A stretch of DNA of 64,000 nucleotides from Helicostylum pulchrum. Its lineage: Eukaryota > Mucoromycota > Mucoromycetes > Mucorales > Mucoraceae. Location: NCBI GenBank assembly GCA_025677825.1, contig JAIXMO010000004.1, positions 744,001 through 808,000 of the forward strand. Direction: 5' to 3'. Under the pieces are notes generated by a model, which worked only from the letters and a program-made list of their open reading frames with translations, ran no database searches and was not told the DNA's origin. Numbering within the stretch: the stretch's first letter is position 1; the number at the start of each line of letters is the position of its first letter. The position numbers and the translations under genes were made by a program. Of this stretch, positions 1-10,775 are shown piece by piece.

Positions 1-1438
1 AAAGAAAACGTAAAAAAAATAAAACCATATCCCCTTTTTTTTGTGTGTAATACAGCGAAACCAATCCAAAGAGTTGCTACATATTAAGCATGCGAACTTT
101 AAATTCCATGTATGATGGTATTTCTGATATTATCATAAAGATGCAAGGTCATTTTATAAAACCATCACTTGATTAAATAAGCAACTGATTCTTAACAAAG
201 AGCCATCACTTTCAAATATGACAATTGTGTTGCATTATAACTAAACGTAGTCGTGTCAAGTTCTGTAAGCCATTTTTACAGAAAATTGGGATTGTCAATA
301 TTCTCGATACGGCTAGTGATAGAATATTAAGATCAGGAGTAAAATCCGAGCCAACAGCCTCTTGTAGAGTATTATCAGTATTAATTGTACTTGTTTTTTC
401 CTACTGTGATATTATAACCTGTGAAAATTGAAATTGACAGGAATTGGCTTCGTAAAGATAATAATGATTAAATTTTACGGTTTGTAGAAATATGCTAATG
501 AATCTTATGAAACATACTCCCATTGTCCGATATTGAAAAGAAAAAATAAGCGAGACCTAATCAAGCGTAAAACCACCGCAAAGACAAAGAGTATTCTATC
601 ACTCGTCTTGTATGCGCCTTGTTTGAATATACAAGTAACCAGTTAATACACCAAGACAGATGTATCATAAATATCCAAAAGTAGTTTTGCAGTAACTGTG
701 ATTTCATTATGTACTCCAAAAAATTGCACCAAGGTACTGGTAGTTATATGTTATCGAGTTCGTCGCACAGGTACTACGCTTGGTGGAGTTTTATAAGTAA
801 CGGGGACAACAAGAATCATCAAGGAAGGGTCTTTACCAATTAGTCATACAATATTTTGTTCTTTTATAAAGTCCAGTCTTGTTGATTTTTATATACGCTT
901 TTTTAGGTATCAAGAACCTGTTAAGGTTACATCAGTATTTGAACACAGTATGGTGTTAGCAAACCTACAATTTTGTTCCACATTCAATTCAAACACTTAC
1001 TTTTTATGTCTATTTGCCTTTATTCAAAGCAGTCTCTCAGTAGAGGGTTTGTTACATTTATTGATTATCGAGTTTCTACTGTGGATAAAAGCAATAGATT
1101 GTTGGATTTAATGCAGAAAAAAAAAATAAGCAGGGATAATAAAATTAATATTGCCCGTAGGGTTTTTCTATAACTCGTTTTTTTTAAGAAACATGGAGGT
1201 ATACAGTTATCATTATTCGTCTACACTTAAAAATAGATTCGATAAAAATTACACAAAAGGCTTTAAAGGCATGTGTAATTCAATAGCCTTTTTTATTTTA
1301 TTTTCTGCTTTACCCCAAATATAGCTTGATGCTGATGACAACCTATTTAATCCAATGAAATTAATTAAAATCAATTACATATAAATACAATTGTTATATT
1401 TTTTTTCCTTTTTTTCTTTTTACATATATTTATATACA
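1..1438. other. Intergenic, no gene seen
   Basis: AT-rich stretch upstream of the Osh3-like gene. Open frames here are short (at most 68 codons), lack splice-compatible partners and resemble nothing I recognise. A small imperfect hairpin (aaaggct near 1257 and agccttt near 1288) is visible, but its role is unclear. Confidence 0.5.
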
Positions 1439-4274
1439 ATGGAAGTGGTACAAGTTCAACCCAGGGATTCTTACTCACATAATATTTATGTTCCTACTAA
1501 AGGCACTGCTATAAGGTGGTCATTTACCACTAAAAAAAATAATATCTCCTTTGGTCTCTTTCGCAGAAAAGGAAAAGAACCATTGCCAAACTCATCAGAC
1601 ATTTTGTTCCGTGCCCAACAACAATTACAAAAGAGACAAATGTCAATTCCTATTGATTTAGGCATCTCTCAACAAGGTACTTGTAATATGTCCCCCCTTG
1701 AAAAAAAAAGGTTAATTTTTTTTTAAAATTTTAGACGACGTATCAGCAGTAGATGATGATCATATCCATTCTTCTGCTCACTCAATCCATAGTCAAAGTT
1801 CTAGTCGTCCACGTTCAAAATCTGTCGCTACTATAAAATTAAAGGAACAAGGATTAGATGAAATTATTCCTATTCAACATACTCAATCTTGTGCTCAAAA
1901 AGTAGAAGGGTTTTATACTGTAGAGGAACCTGGAAATTATGTTCTTGTATTTGGTAAATAAAAAAAAAAAAAGAAGAAGCTGAGCCATTGTGGTGAATTA
2001 CTAAGTATATATTTTAATAGATAATACGTTTTCAAGAAATACACCTAAAATGTTGACATTTTCTGTTGCATTGGGAGAACCAGAAGAAGTTCAATCTGTT
2101 TCAAAGGAAGAGGTTTCAGGCTGGTTGTTAAAAAAGAAACGTAAGAGAATGCAAGGTTGGGCAAAACGTTGGTTTAGTCTTTCGCCTAGTGGCGTGCTCT
2201 CTTATTCTACTTCGCAAGGTAGTGTAACGCGAGGCTCTATTCAAATCTTGGTAGCTACCATTTCGTACAACCCAAAGTTACGACAAATTCATATTGATTC
2301 TGGTACCATGATTTATCATTTAAAGACTTTAACTCAAGAAGATTATGATACCTGGTGCTCTGCTTTAAAGAACATTAGAACACATATCGATGAAAATTTA
2401 TCTATTCAAGAAGACATGAACCATTCTAATGTCAGCCTTGGTAATCATAAACGCATCTCCTCTCGCGGATTTGGTGGTGGTATTCAATCTGACAATAAAA
2501 AAATGCGTGCAGAAATTGACCACGGCATAGAATCTTGTAATATTCAACAACAGAATATCGACGCCTTGTTAAAGTCGTTGCATCAATTAAAGTTACTTGT
2601 AAACGATACAAATCACCAACCCTTGTTTGGTCAATTGGAACAACAACAGTTACAAGTTTTATCAGGTGTTCAAGATCAAATTTCTCAATGGCAAAACGTA
2701 CAGAATTGTCTTAATAGTTCGCATCGTCGTTCGGGTTCTATTTCTCCTATTATTTCTCACCAGCCCGATAATCTTATTCCCGAACATTACGACACGATTC
2801 ATCGTACCTCAAGTGTTTATTCACACGTGTCGGGTTTTTCGGATCAATTCTTTGATGCAGAAGATATTCATTTAAGTGACGGTGAAGAAGAAGAGGAAGG
2901 AGAAGAGGGAGACCATAATTCTAGTATTGATGATGATGATGAAAGTACTGATGAAGAATCAGGTAATTTACTAGTTTTTTTTTTATATATGTATAGTAGT
3001 TGAAACTGATATATAAATAATAGTATTACATTTGGCTTCAATGGGTAACTGCATACGTCGTACAAAGTTACCATCGCCTGCCGTAGCAGACGCTGGATCC
3101 GCTCTCTCTATATTTAGAAAAAATGTCGGCAAAGATTTATCCACTATTGCTATGCCAATTAGTATGAACGAGCCATTAAATATGCTTCAAAAAGCATGTG
3201 AAGAACTTGAATACTGTGAATTATTAGAAACTGCTTCTACACTTTCGGATTCAATGGAAAGATTAATGTATATTGCCGTATTTTCAATTTCTTCGTACGC
3301 TTCTACACAACATCGTACTGGACGTAAACCATTTAATCCCATGATGACAGAAACCTATGAAAACATTCGACCGGATAAAGGCTTTAGATTTGTTTCTGAA
3401 AAAGTATCTCATAATCCACTTATTATTGCTGCGCATGCTGAAGCCAAGGGTTACAAGTATTGGCAATCCACGCAAATTAAGAGTAAATTTTGGGGTAAAT
3501 CAATGGAGTTTATGTCGGAAGGTACCTTTCATATTACTTTGACGGGTCATGATGACCATTATACCTTTTTCAAACCCTCCAGTTGGATGAAAAATATGAT
3601 TGCAGGCGAGAAATATTTAGAACACTCGGGTGAATGTAAAGTAACCAATACAACTACAGGAGAGTACGCTGTTATTACCTTTAAAGAAGGTACAGGCGGT
3701 GGGTTATTTGGTGCACCAACAAAACGTAATGATGTTGTAGCTACTTTATATGATGCTCAAGGTAGAAAATCTCGACGTGTGGTGGGTAAATGGAGTGAAA
3801 GTTTAGCTGAAGAAGTGGGCTTAAATAAGAACAAATTAAATGTGTTATGGACTGCGCGTGCTCCTGGTGTACAAGATTGTGCTAAATATTTTGGTTTCAC
3901 AAAGTTTGCTACAGAATTAAATGAAATGACTGATTTAGAAGAAGGTAGAATACCTATTACTGATACTCGTTTGAGAAAAGATCAATTATTATACGAAGAG
4001 GGTTAGTTATTTTTTTTTCAAAAAAAATATACGTATGTTGTAATATATTAATCTTTTTGTTTTTATATACATAGGTCTAGTAGATGAAGCAGATGCTGAG
4101 AAGTTACGTATCGAACAGCAACAACGCGATAAGCGTAAAGAGTTCGAGTTGGCAGGTGTTGAATGGAAACCTAGATGGTTTGAAAGTCATGGTGATGAAT
4201 GGCAGTATGCTGGTCAATACTGGCAAGCCCGTGAAACAGGACAATGGCCTGAAGATCTTTTTAAATTATGGTAG
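1439..4274 (+). CDS. OSH3: Osh3-like oxysterol-binding protein (GOLD-PH-ORD)
   Basis: Five exons (1439-1676, 1735-1953, 2021-2962, 3024-4001, 4075-4274) sum to 2577 nt, giving 858 residues. Residues 1-175 form a GOLD-like domain ending VLVFDNTFSRNTPK. A PH domain (about 183-275) opens with VSGWLLKKKRKRMQGWAKRWF-like sequence split by the usual loops. The C-terminal half is the oxysterol-binding ORD and ends WPEDLFKLW, as is typical of the family. GOLD-PH-ORD order is the Osh3 arrangement of fungi, proteins that work at ER-plasma membrane contacts in lipid and PI4P transfer or sensing. The ORD fingerprint reads EKVSHNPL instead of the usual EQVSHHPP, so the second histidine is Asn. An acidic low-complexity linker lies before exon 4. 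The start is the first ATG that gives the GOLD domain. Confidence 0.93.
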
Positions 4275-4512
4275 TTATTCCTATTTTAGATTAATATTAC
4301 ACACATAAAACACATGACTTGAAATCTTAAAAATAAAAACATAAATAAAAAGACCCTGACATTTTTGATAAACAAAAAAAGTGTAAATGTTGATTTGAAT
4401 CCAAAAAAAAAAAATGTGTCTCATTTTTTTTTCTTTAATGTATGTAAAATACGTAATTTTAAAAAAGAAGGGAAATATCTAGAAAATGGTGGTTTTTAAA
4501 GAATTGATTTCT

Positions 4513-4831
4513 TTAATCTCTCTTCCCCTAGTAAAAATAAATAAAGATAAGTATGTAAAATAGATTAAATGAATTCATATACTTACACGAATCATGTCCA
4601 TAGCACCCCAAAGAGAACCAACAACACCGGTACCGAGAACGAGGAAAGTGGTGTAAACGAAGAGCTTATCTCTGGGACCACGGAGGAACAAGAGAGTGTT
4701 GGAAGGAGCCTATAATAATAAATGGTTATTTTTTCTCTGTTATTTGAATTGTTATCTATCTATCGCTAAAAACTCACTTGGAAATATCTTTGCTTGGCGA
4801 GGACGGTGTTGGGTCTGTTGACGAGAGACAT
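4513..4831 (-). CDS. Cytochrome c oxidase subunit VIIa-like protein
   Basis: Three exons on the minus strand (4831-4778, 4709-4587, 4527-4513) sum to 192 nt, giving 63 residues. The N-terminus carries NTVLAKQRYFQ and then LRGPRDKLFVYTTF. A single membrane segment follows (FLVLGTGVVGSLWGA) and the protein ends in a short MDMIRGKRD tail. The pattern V-L-x-x-Q-x-x-F-Q, a basic LRGPRDK segment and one transmembrane helix is that of COX7a, a small nuclear-encoded subunit of mitochondrial complex IV. The last exon codes only four residues and rests on a good donor (gtaagt) and an actag acceptor. Without that splice the protein would end three residues after the donor. It is transcribed convergently to the Osh3-like gene. 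The family call is from pattern memory, so moderate certainty. Confidence 0.72.
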
Positions 4832-5633
4832 TTTTAAAAAAAGAGTAGGGTTAACGGAGAAAAAAAACAAAACAATAATTTATAACAATATTTTTTTTCT
4901 TTAATGTGCTGGGATGCTTCTGTGGAGATCAAAATGATATCCTTTTGTCTACGTCACAATACGTGACGATGCTTTTAGTTTCATGTAGTTCTATCGCATT
5001 TTATTTATTTATTAGAAGTGTTTTTCATTAAATGTTAAAGAAGTCCTTTTAGAAATGCGATTTAAGCTTAAACTTTTGATCTTAATTAAATTGTCCTACT
5101 ATTGAATCTTAGGAAAAAAACATCAGGTCCCGTGTTTATCCCTGTAACATATTCACACACTTTTTTTTCTCTGTCGGACTTGCTAAATAAGATGTATAAA
5201 TATACACAATGCATAACGGACCCTTTTTTTTTTATCTGTCGACAAACATAGAGTGTCATATATCATACTAAAGACCTGAATTACTAAATTCAATGGCTCA
5301 CAACTATTTGCGCCCAGAATATAACTTGGACAAGGTCTTTTTGTTCTTATTTTATTTTTTCTGTTGTAAAATAAAAATTAATTTTCTATACTATGCAAAG
5401 CTTATATATACAGTTTTTTTAAACCCCATTTATTTATAATGTTTTATGTTGAAAGTAAGCAAGTTATAGTTGGACTGGTATCGGTAGTTTTATATAGTAA
5501 ACATAACTTTTTCACCGAAACAGAGCGACCATGAATTGAGAGGGGGGGGGGGGGACGGGGGTTGGAATAAAAATTATTGCTTTAAGAAGGTGCTCACTTT
5601 GGTCGAGGTCAAAGCCGCATAACCAGTTGATCC
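4832..5633. other. Intergenic with isolated ATG exon-like stretch and poly-G run
   Basis: A short open stretch starting ATG at 5293 (MAHNYLRPEYNLDK) looks codon-like. It runs into a T-rich tract after a poor GTCTTT donor, and no convincing second exon follows. A run of 13 G followed by acggggg lies at 5542-5560, very unusual in this AT-rich DNA. No other feature is supported. Confidence 0.35.
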
Positions 5634-6261
5634 TTATATCAATCTTTTGTTCACTTCATCTTGCCTCACTTGAGCAAGCTATAAAAGAAAATTTTATTAG
5701 CTTTAATTAATTAATTAATATCAATCAAATTCTTACCAAGAGAGTGGCCATCAATTCGAACAAAGATATCAAAGCGTAGTTCGACTCTACGTCGACAGGT
5801 AAACGATACGAGAGTAACTCTACAACCTTCCACTTACGACTTGATTGCTTCAATGATACCTTAGTCAAAGTCAAAGTTTGGACGATTATTTGCGAGGTTC
5901 AGAGGTACCTTTTTCTTTCTTTAATACAGCTAATTCAGCATCATAAAGACTGATGAATTTTTTTTTGACTTCTCTAAAGTAAATACACTAATAAAATTTC
6001 GCAGATATTCTACGACAGTCTGAGGAAGAGTGAATGGTGATTGGGAGCAGTTTAATGGAGAAAGTAAGCTGTCTTTAACTTCATAATATACAATATTAGC
6101 AGGATACTTTAAAATAACTTGTTTAGGTAACATACCGATATGATTTTCAATTGTGCTGAAGTTTTTAGTTGAACTAAACAGAATGTACTCCCGAATTGAA
6201 AGTACCGTCTCGCTGCTTGAAGAATAACATAATCAGGGATTATATCGCGTGGAACTTTCAT
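5634..6261 (-). pseudogene. Decayed multi-exon gene, unidentified
   Basis: Minus-strand open blocks look like exons but do not join into one frame. The first starts ATG at 6261 (MKVPRDIIPDYVILQ) and ends near a gtatgt donor followed by a tgctaat branch-like site. Next comes LPQTVVEYLRNF, then VKKKFISLYDAELAVLKK. The last block ends ISLFELMATLL, with a clean gtaaga donor and tatag acceptor leading into LAQVRQDEVNKRLI and a stop at 5634. Amino-acid composition is protein-like, and the final splice keeps frame exactly. A stop and frame changes around 5885-5910 prevent a full model, so either small exons are missed or the gene is dead. I do not recognise the family. Confidence 0.4.
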
Positions 6262-7142
6262 ATTGGAGAAGTGGCAGTGCTGCTGACGTCAAAAGCTATA
6301 CTTTTTTTTTGTATTTTGGGGAAAACTTGATACACAGGCAATTTACACGGTCGATTTTTAAAAAAAGGTGTGTCATATTATTTCTTCACTTACCTTTATA
6401 GATGACTATTATTCTAAGAAGAACCGTATCGGTTTGTACTAACATAAAACAAAAACATGAAAACAAAGCAAAATAATAAGAGAAGAAAAAGGAAGAAAAA
6501 AGAAAAAATAAAGGGTCACTATTTGTTCAAGCGATCTAGTTAATCATTTTTATACAATTACGTGTCTACAACCTGTTTTTACAACTTGTTTTAACGAGTC
6601 AAAAACGTCTCGCGCGTCCCACATTTTTGCCTAAATGTGTAAATAGAACGTGTACTACCAAGAATTCCTCTTAACCATAGCCCAGAATTGCTCAATTGAA
6701 ATTTATTTCTGAAGTATGGAGGAAGATGTCTTTGCTTCTATTCTCTACTATTTCACATACTTCGAAAGCCTTTCATTTCAGGATATTTGTTCCAATGTCG
6801 CACTTATAAAAATCAAGGTCTTCATGTAAAAAAAAGTAATCCGGTTATTGATAATGTTCAAGTTTAAGTCCAATTTAATTTCGAGAGGAAGTGTTCTCGA
6901 GAAATGTACCACTAAGTTCAATTTGAGAGTAGCATGATCTTTTGTGGTTAATGCAAAATTTCGTTTCGAAACACCGAGTCTGTAGCTTTGTCCGGACCGG
7001 ATAACTAAAATAAACTCTCGTTTTCAATTTTCAAAGCGTGGAATTCAGCAGAGAGGCAGAAAAAACAAGGAAATAAACATGATAGTGCCCGACGTAGGCC
7101 ATTAATCTTCCTCTTTAGAGAAACGTGGTAGACGATCTAACA
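6262..7142. other. Intergenic, upstream region of uL23
   Basis: No open frame of interest. The 3' part (7020-7142) is the presumed promoter and leader of the uL23 gene and holds no motif I can name. Confidence 0.4.
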
Positions 7143-7891
7143 ATGGCTAATCAAGGTAAATAATCATGCATTACGTTTAATTGTCAAGCAGATGGAAAGA
7201 GAGATATATTGATGGATGACAATATGGATTATTTTTATATAACACCAAAAAAAAGGGACTTGGAATTAATGACCTGCTTCGATTCAACTTTATGGACATG
7301 GATGCTACAATTATAAGAATTTATTTCACGCACGATATACACCAAATTATTTCTTTAAATAAATAAAAACGATTGAACGAAACGTGCATAGAGATTTCTC
7401 TCTTTTCATTGCTTGACAGAGTTATTTAAATGTAAAAATAGAGTTTCTGACAACATTTAATAATATTAGCTTCAGTCAAGGCTCTTAACGCCAAGAAGTC
7501 CGCTCTCAAGGGTGTTCACGGTAAGGCAGTTCGCAAGATCCGCACTTCCACTCATTTCCATATCCCCAAGACTTTGGTTTTGAACCGTGCCCCTAAGTAT
7601 GCTCGTAAGTCTATTGCCCATGCTCCCCGTATGGATCAATATCGTGTTATCCGTCAACCTCTTAACACCGAGACTGCCATGAAGAAGATTGAGGAACACA
7701 ACACCTTAACTTTCCTCGTTGACGTCAAGTCTAACAAGAACCAAATCAAGGATGCTGTTAAGAGACTTTATGATGTTGAAGCTGCTCAAGTCAACACTCT
7801 TATCAGACCTGATGGTTACAAGAAGGCTTTCGTCCGCTTAACTGCTGATGTTGATGCCCTTGATGTTGCCAACAAGATTGGTTTCATTTAA
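7143..7891 (+). CDS. RPL25: 60S ribosomal protein uL23 (L25/L23a)
   Basis: Two exons (7143-7155 and 7470-7891) sum to 435 nt, giving 144 residues. The protein starts [14 protein letters not shown]. It has the basic N-terminal extension [21 protein letters not shown] of eukaryotic uL23, then [19 protein letters not shown] and the conserved core with [20 protein letters not shown]. It ends DVANKIGFI. uL23 sits at the polypeptide exit tunnel of the large subunit and binds 26S rRNA and nascent-chain factors. An alternative acceptor at 7475 would remove two residues (A and S) while keeping frame. The first exon codes just over four residues, and the intron is 314 nt, far longer than other introns here. 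Identification is secure; the exact acceptor is less so. Confidence 0.95.
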
Positions 7892-9170
7892 ATACTTTTT
7901 TTTTAAATATACTTGTTTTTTTTCACCCCTCTACGAAAATGGTGTTGGATAATTTAGTTGTATTTTTCATATTTGTGTATTTATAGGTTGGATTGCTTGA
8001 TAATAAGGATAAATAATGAGAGCGAAAAAGTATAGCGAAAGAAAGAATTACGATAATTTATGCATAGAAGTAAAAGATGAAGTGCATGAAATAAACAAGA
8101 GTTTTAGTTTAAACGGGATTCAGGAACCCAGCGAACCAATTTTTATATCAGAATAGAGTTGTATTTGATCATTCTCAGCATCACTGAATCCTTCCAAACT
8201 CAAAATTGTCGTATGTCTTCAAAAAAAGCTGATTTCTTGCGGCTGCTATGAGTATATGTCAACGTTGTTATCGTCTTGTTTTATACTCATCATCATCAAT
8301 AGGTGAAACTTCGAATTTTGTTTTTTAAAAAACAATACTAACAGTAAGAGATTGGAACCTTTTGGCGCACATAATAACTGTATAATATGCCTGTGGTTCT
8401 TTTAATTCCTTTGTTGTTACACTCTGCGATGAACAGTTGTCTTTTCTTAGTATATTATCCTGCTGTTAAAAATTACATGAGTGATCCTACAATGTACCTA
8501 AATTTCGTTGTTCTATTGTATGCGCTCTTTTCTTTTTCGAACAAACGCTATATCCCGTCCTTAAAATTATGAATTAGTATGCGAGACCTTATTTCAACTT
8601 TCATACGAACCCAACTTAAAACCTGATTTTTGGTTTGTTGTAGGCGGTACATTCACCTTTTCTACCAGATAATTTAATTGTTTGATATACGTATGTCAGT
8701 TTATAATCGAGACTGTAAGTGTCTCTGTTCAAGACAAATAAGGCACGAAAATGAACTTTATCACTTTCTATGACTTCATAAAAAATAAGCGATAAATTGA
8801 AGATAACATTATTTTTAATATCTACAACAAAATGGGTAAATATATTGATGAAGATTGTGCACTTCTTTCTATACCGATAAGAGTATTCCCAGGTGTTTAA
8901 CGTACACTATTGCTATTCTTTATAGTTATACACTATTTCCGGAAACTATTGGTGCACCAGCAAAAATCATTTTGATGCACACTTAAAAATTAATTTGGTG
9001 CACCGCCCAATTTCTATTTAGTGCGAAAATAAAAATGTATTTGATGCAAAAATTTGGTGCATGATGCATACTTTATTATTATATGTGTTTTCTTTCTAAA
9101 CAATCATTCCATTTGGAAGCAGAGTACAGTCGTTCCAGAAAGTAAAGTCGCTGTTTTTGAATTTGATGTC
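7892..9170. other. Intergenic before transposon remnant
   Basis: No supported gene. A 61-codon frame at 8387-8572 is hydrophobic but has no splice partners or family resemblance. The 3' end holds the GGTGCA/GATGCA repeat cluster described separately. Confidence 0.4.
8948..9068. repeat. Cluster of GGTGCA/GATGCA motifs
   Basis: Six copies of a TTKGRTGCA-like motif fall within about 120 bp (ggtgca near 8951, 8997 and 9055; gatgca near 8974, 9042 and 9063). All are on the same strand and lie just upstream of the transposon remnant. They could be transposase binding sites or subterminal repeats; this is inference. Confidence 0.45.
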
Positions 9171-10686
9171 GTGCCAAAAAATTGTGTGTCTAACAATGAT
9201 GTCACTTGATCCAACAACGAAGTCGTCAGTGAACCTTTGTTGTCGCTTAGTAATTCTTGGCTTTCCATCTTTTTTTCTCTTTCCAATTTACAATTTTTTT
9301 CTTACAAACATTCAAACATGAGTTTGCAATTTTTTTACGAAGATGGACAAGGACGCGTTGTTGATGAGAACGGAGTTGAGCCAATGGATCTTGTTGTTGA
9401 TGAGGAGCTGTTTGCTATCGAAACAATAAGTTCTCGTACTCAATTCCTTAGGAATAAACTTCCTGAAAGACCTTGTCCTGTAATTCAGGAAACATCAAAT
9501 GAAAGGAAGAGTGAAGATGTAGATATGGAATATTACAATAAGCGAAGCTATACAGTTTACTCTGATGACGAGAAAACTAGATTTTTTCATCTATTTTTTA
9601 GTAAATGCTTAAGTGCTTCTGCTGCAACGAGACAATTAGGTATTAATGTTCGTACGGCCCAGCGTTAGATAAAGCGTTACCATGAAGATCCTGAAAGCAT
9701 TTTTGAAAAGAAGAAAAAACAGGTCGTCATCGTATTCTTAGGGAGGAGCATAAACAATTTCTTTTAAATTACATTGATGACAACCCATCTGCTGTTGTAA
9801 CTGAAGTGGTAGAAAGTTTGAAGCAACACTTTGTAGATCTTAGTGTTTCTCGTAGTACAGTTTATAACTTCATGACAGCCCAGTGTAATCTGTCCATTAA
9901 GCAGACACAATTCCAACCTGTTTAAAGAAACAGTGAGGAAAAAATTCAGCAACGGTACGAATGGGTCCAGAAGTGGCAGCAAACTGACCTGGACTTTACA
10001 ACAAATTGCGTCTTTCTTGATGAATCAGCGTTTCATATTAATTTGAAACGAGGTATGGCTTGGTCAAAGAAGGGAACTCCTGCAATAGTTACAGTGCCTA
10101 CAACTAAGGCAAACGCAACATCGATTTTAGGCGCAATATCTGCCACTGGCTTAATTAATGTCAGTTTGAGAGTTCCAGAGCGAATCAAAAAGAGAAAGTT
10201 TGGACTTGAGATTGATACTTATAGCACGGGAACAGTGACAGGGCATTATCTAAGCTTTTGAAAGACTACCCTAGATGAAATGGATAGGTTCACAGAAATG
10301 AAGGGACATTACCTTGTCAAGGGTAACGCCCCTATCCATAGCTCAACTGATATAGGTAAGTATATCCATTCTCGAGGGTACCGGTATGTATATCTTCCTC
10401 CATATTCTCCTGAACTAAATGCAATTGAGCAGTTCTGGTCGGTTGTCAAGAGTAAAGTGAAGCGAAATAAGTTTCTAGAAAAAGAAACGCTAATGACTAG
10501 AATTAGTGAGGCATGCGATAGTTTATATTTAACTGACTTCAAAGGCTTTGTTTCTCATTCTGTTAATTGTTTTGGGAAATGCCTCAATAAAGAAAAGTTA
10601 TGAAGCCTCCGATAAACTGAAAAAAAGGTAAAAAAAAAAGACATATAACACCAGGTTGTTATATCAAACAAAAACCTTGTGTAACC
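9171..10686 (+). mobile_element. Degenerate IS630/Tc1-mariner-type DNA transposon
   Basis: Boundaries are set by homology to the deletion derivative at 13151-13399. That copy shares the left end (gtgccaaaaaattgtgtgtc) and the right end (atcaaacaaaaaccttgtgt), so the homologous block runs from 9171 to about 10686. No terminal inverted repeat is obvious at these limits, so the true ends may lie a little outside. The body is the broken transposase gene at 9319-10603. Confidence 0.75.
9319..10603 (+). pseudogene. IS630/Tc1-like transposase, inactivated
   Basis: Starts MSLQFFYEDGQGRVVDENG. An N-terminal helix-turn-helix-like region (SAATRQLGINVRTAQR) is followed by a TAG at 9666, where a Trp codon would fit. 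One frameshift follows near 9720, then stops at 9922 (TAA) and 10259 (TGA). The DDE domain is recognisable: VFLDESAFH carries the first Asp and NAIEQFWS the third acidic residue. The second Asp position reads VKGNAPIH, with Gly where relatives have DNAPIH. The element is therefore dead by stops, a frameshift and loss of a catalytic residue. The protein is clearly related to the transposase domain at 46153-46926, sharing TTKA, GHYL and EQFWSVVK-type segments. Confidence 0.9.
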
Positions 10687-10775
10687 GTCTTGTTGGAAAT
10701 ATAACACTTAATAGTTATGTCATTATATCATAAAAAACAACCATCTGTCCAAATTTTACGGTATCAAAAGCATGT
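10687..10775. other. Short spacer between transposon block and nuclease pseudogene
   Basis: AT-rich spacer of 89 bases with gttatat-type palindromic words (tataacacttaatagttatgtc); no gene. Confidence 0.3.

Noticed and set aside
7156..7469. C/D-box snoRNA inside the uL23 intron
   Set aside because: Box-like words are about 240 nt apart and the flanking terminal stem is not evident; kept only as a reason to test the long intron.
8387..8572. 61-residue hydrophobic ORF
   Set aside because: No splice partner, no recognisable family, and AT-rich DNA readily yields such frames.
9171..10686. Terminal inverted repeats for the 9.2-kb transposon
   Set aside because: The left (gtgccaaaaaattg) and right (ccttgtgtaacc) ends shared with the deletion derivative are not inverted copies of each other, so no TIR is claimed.
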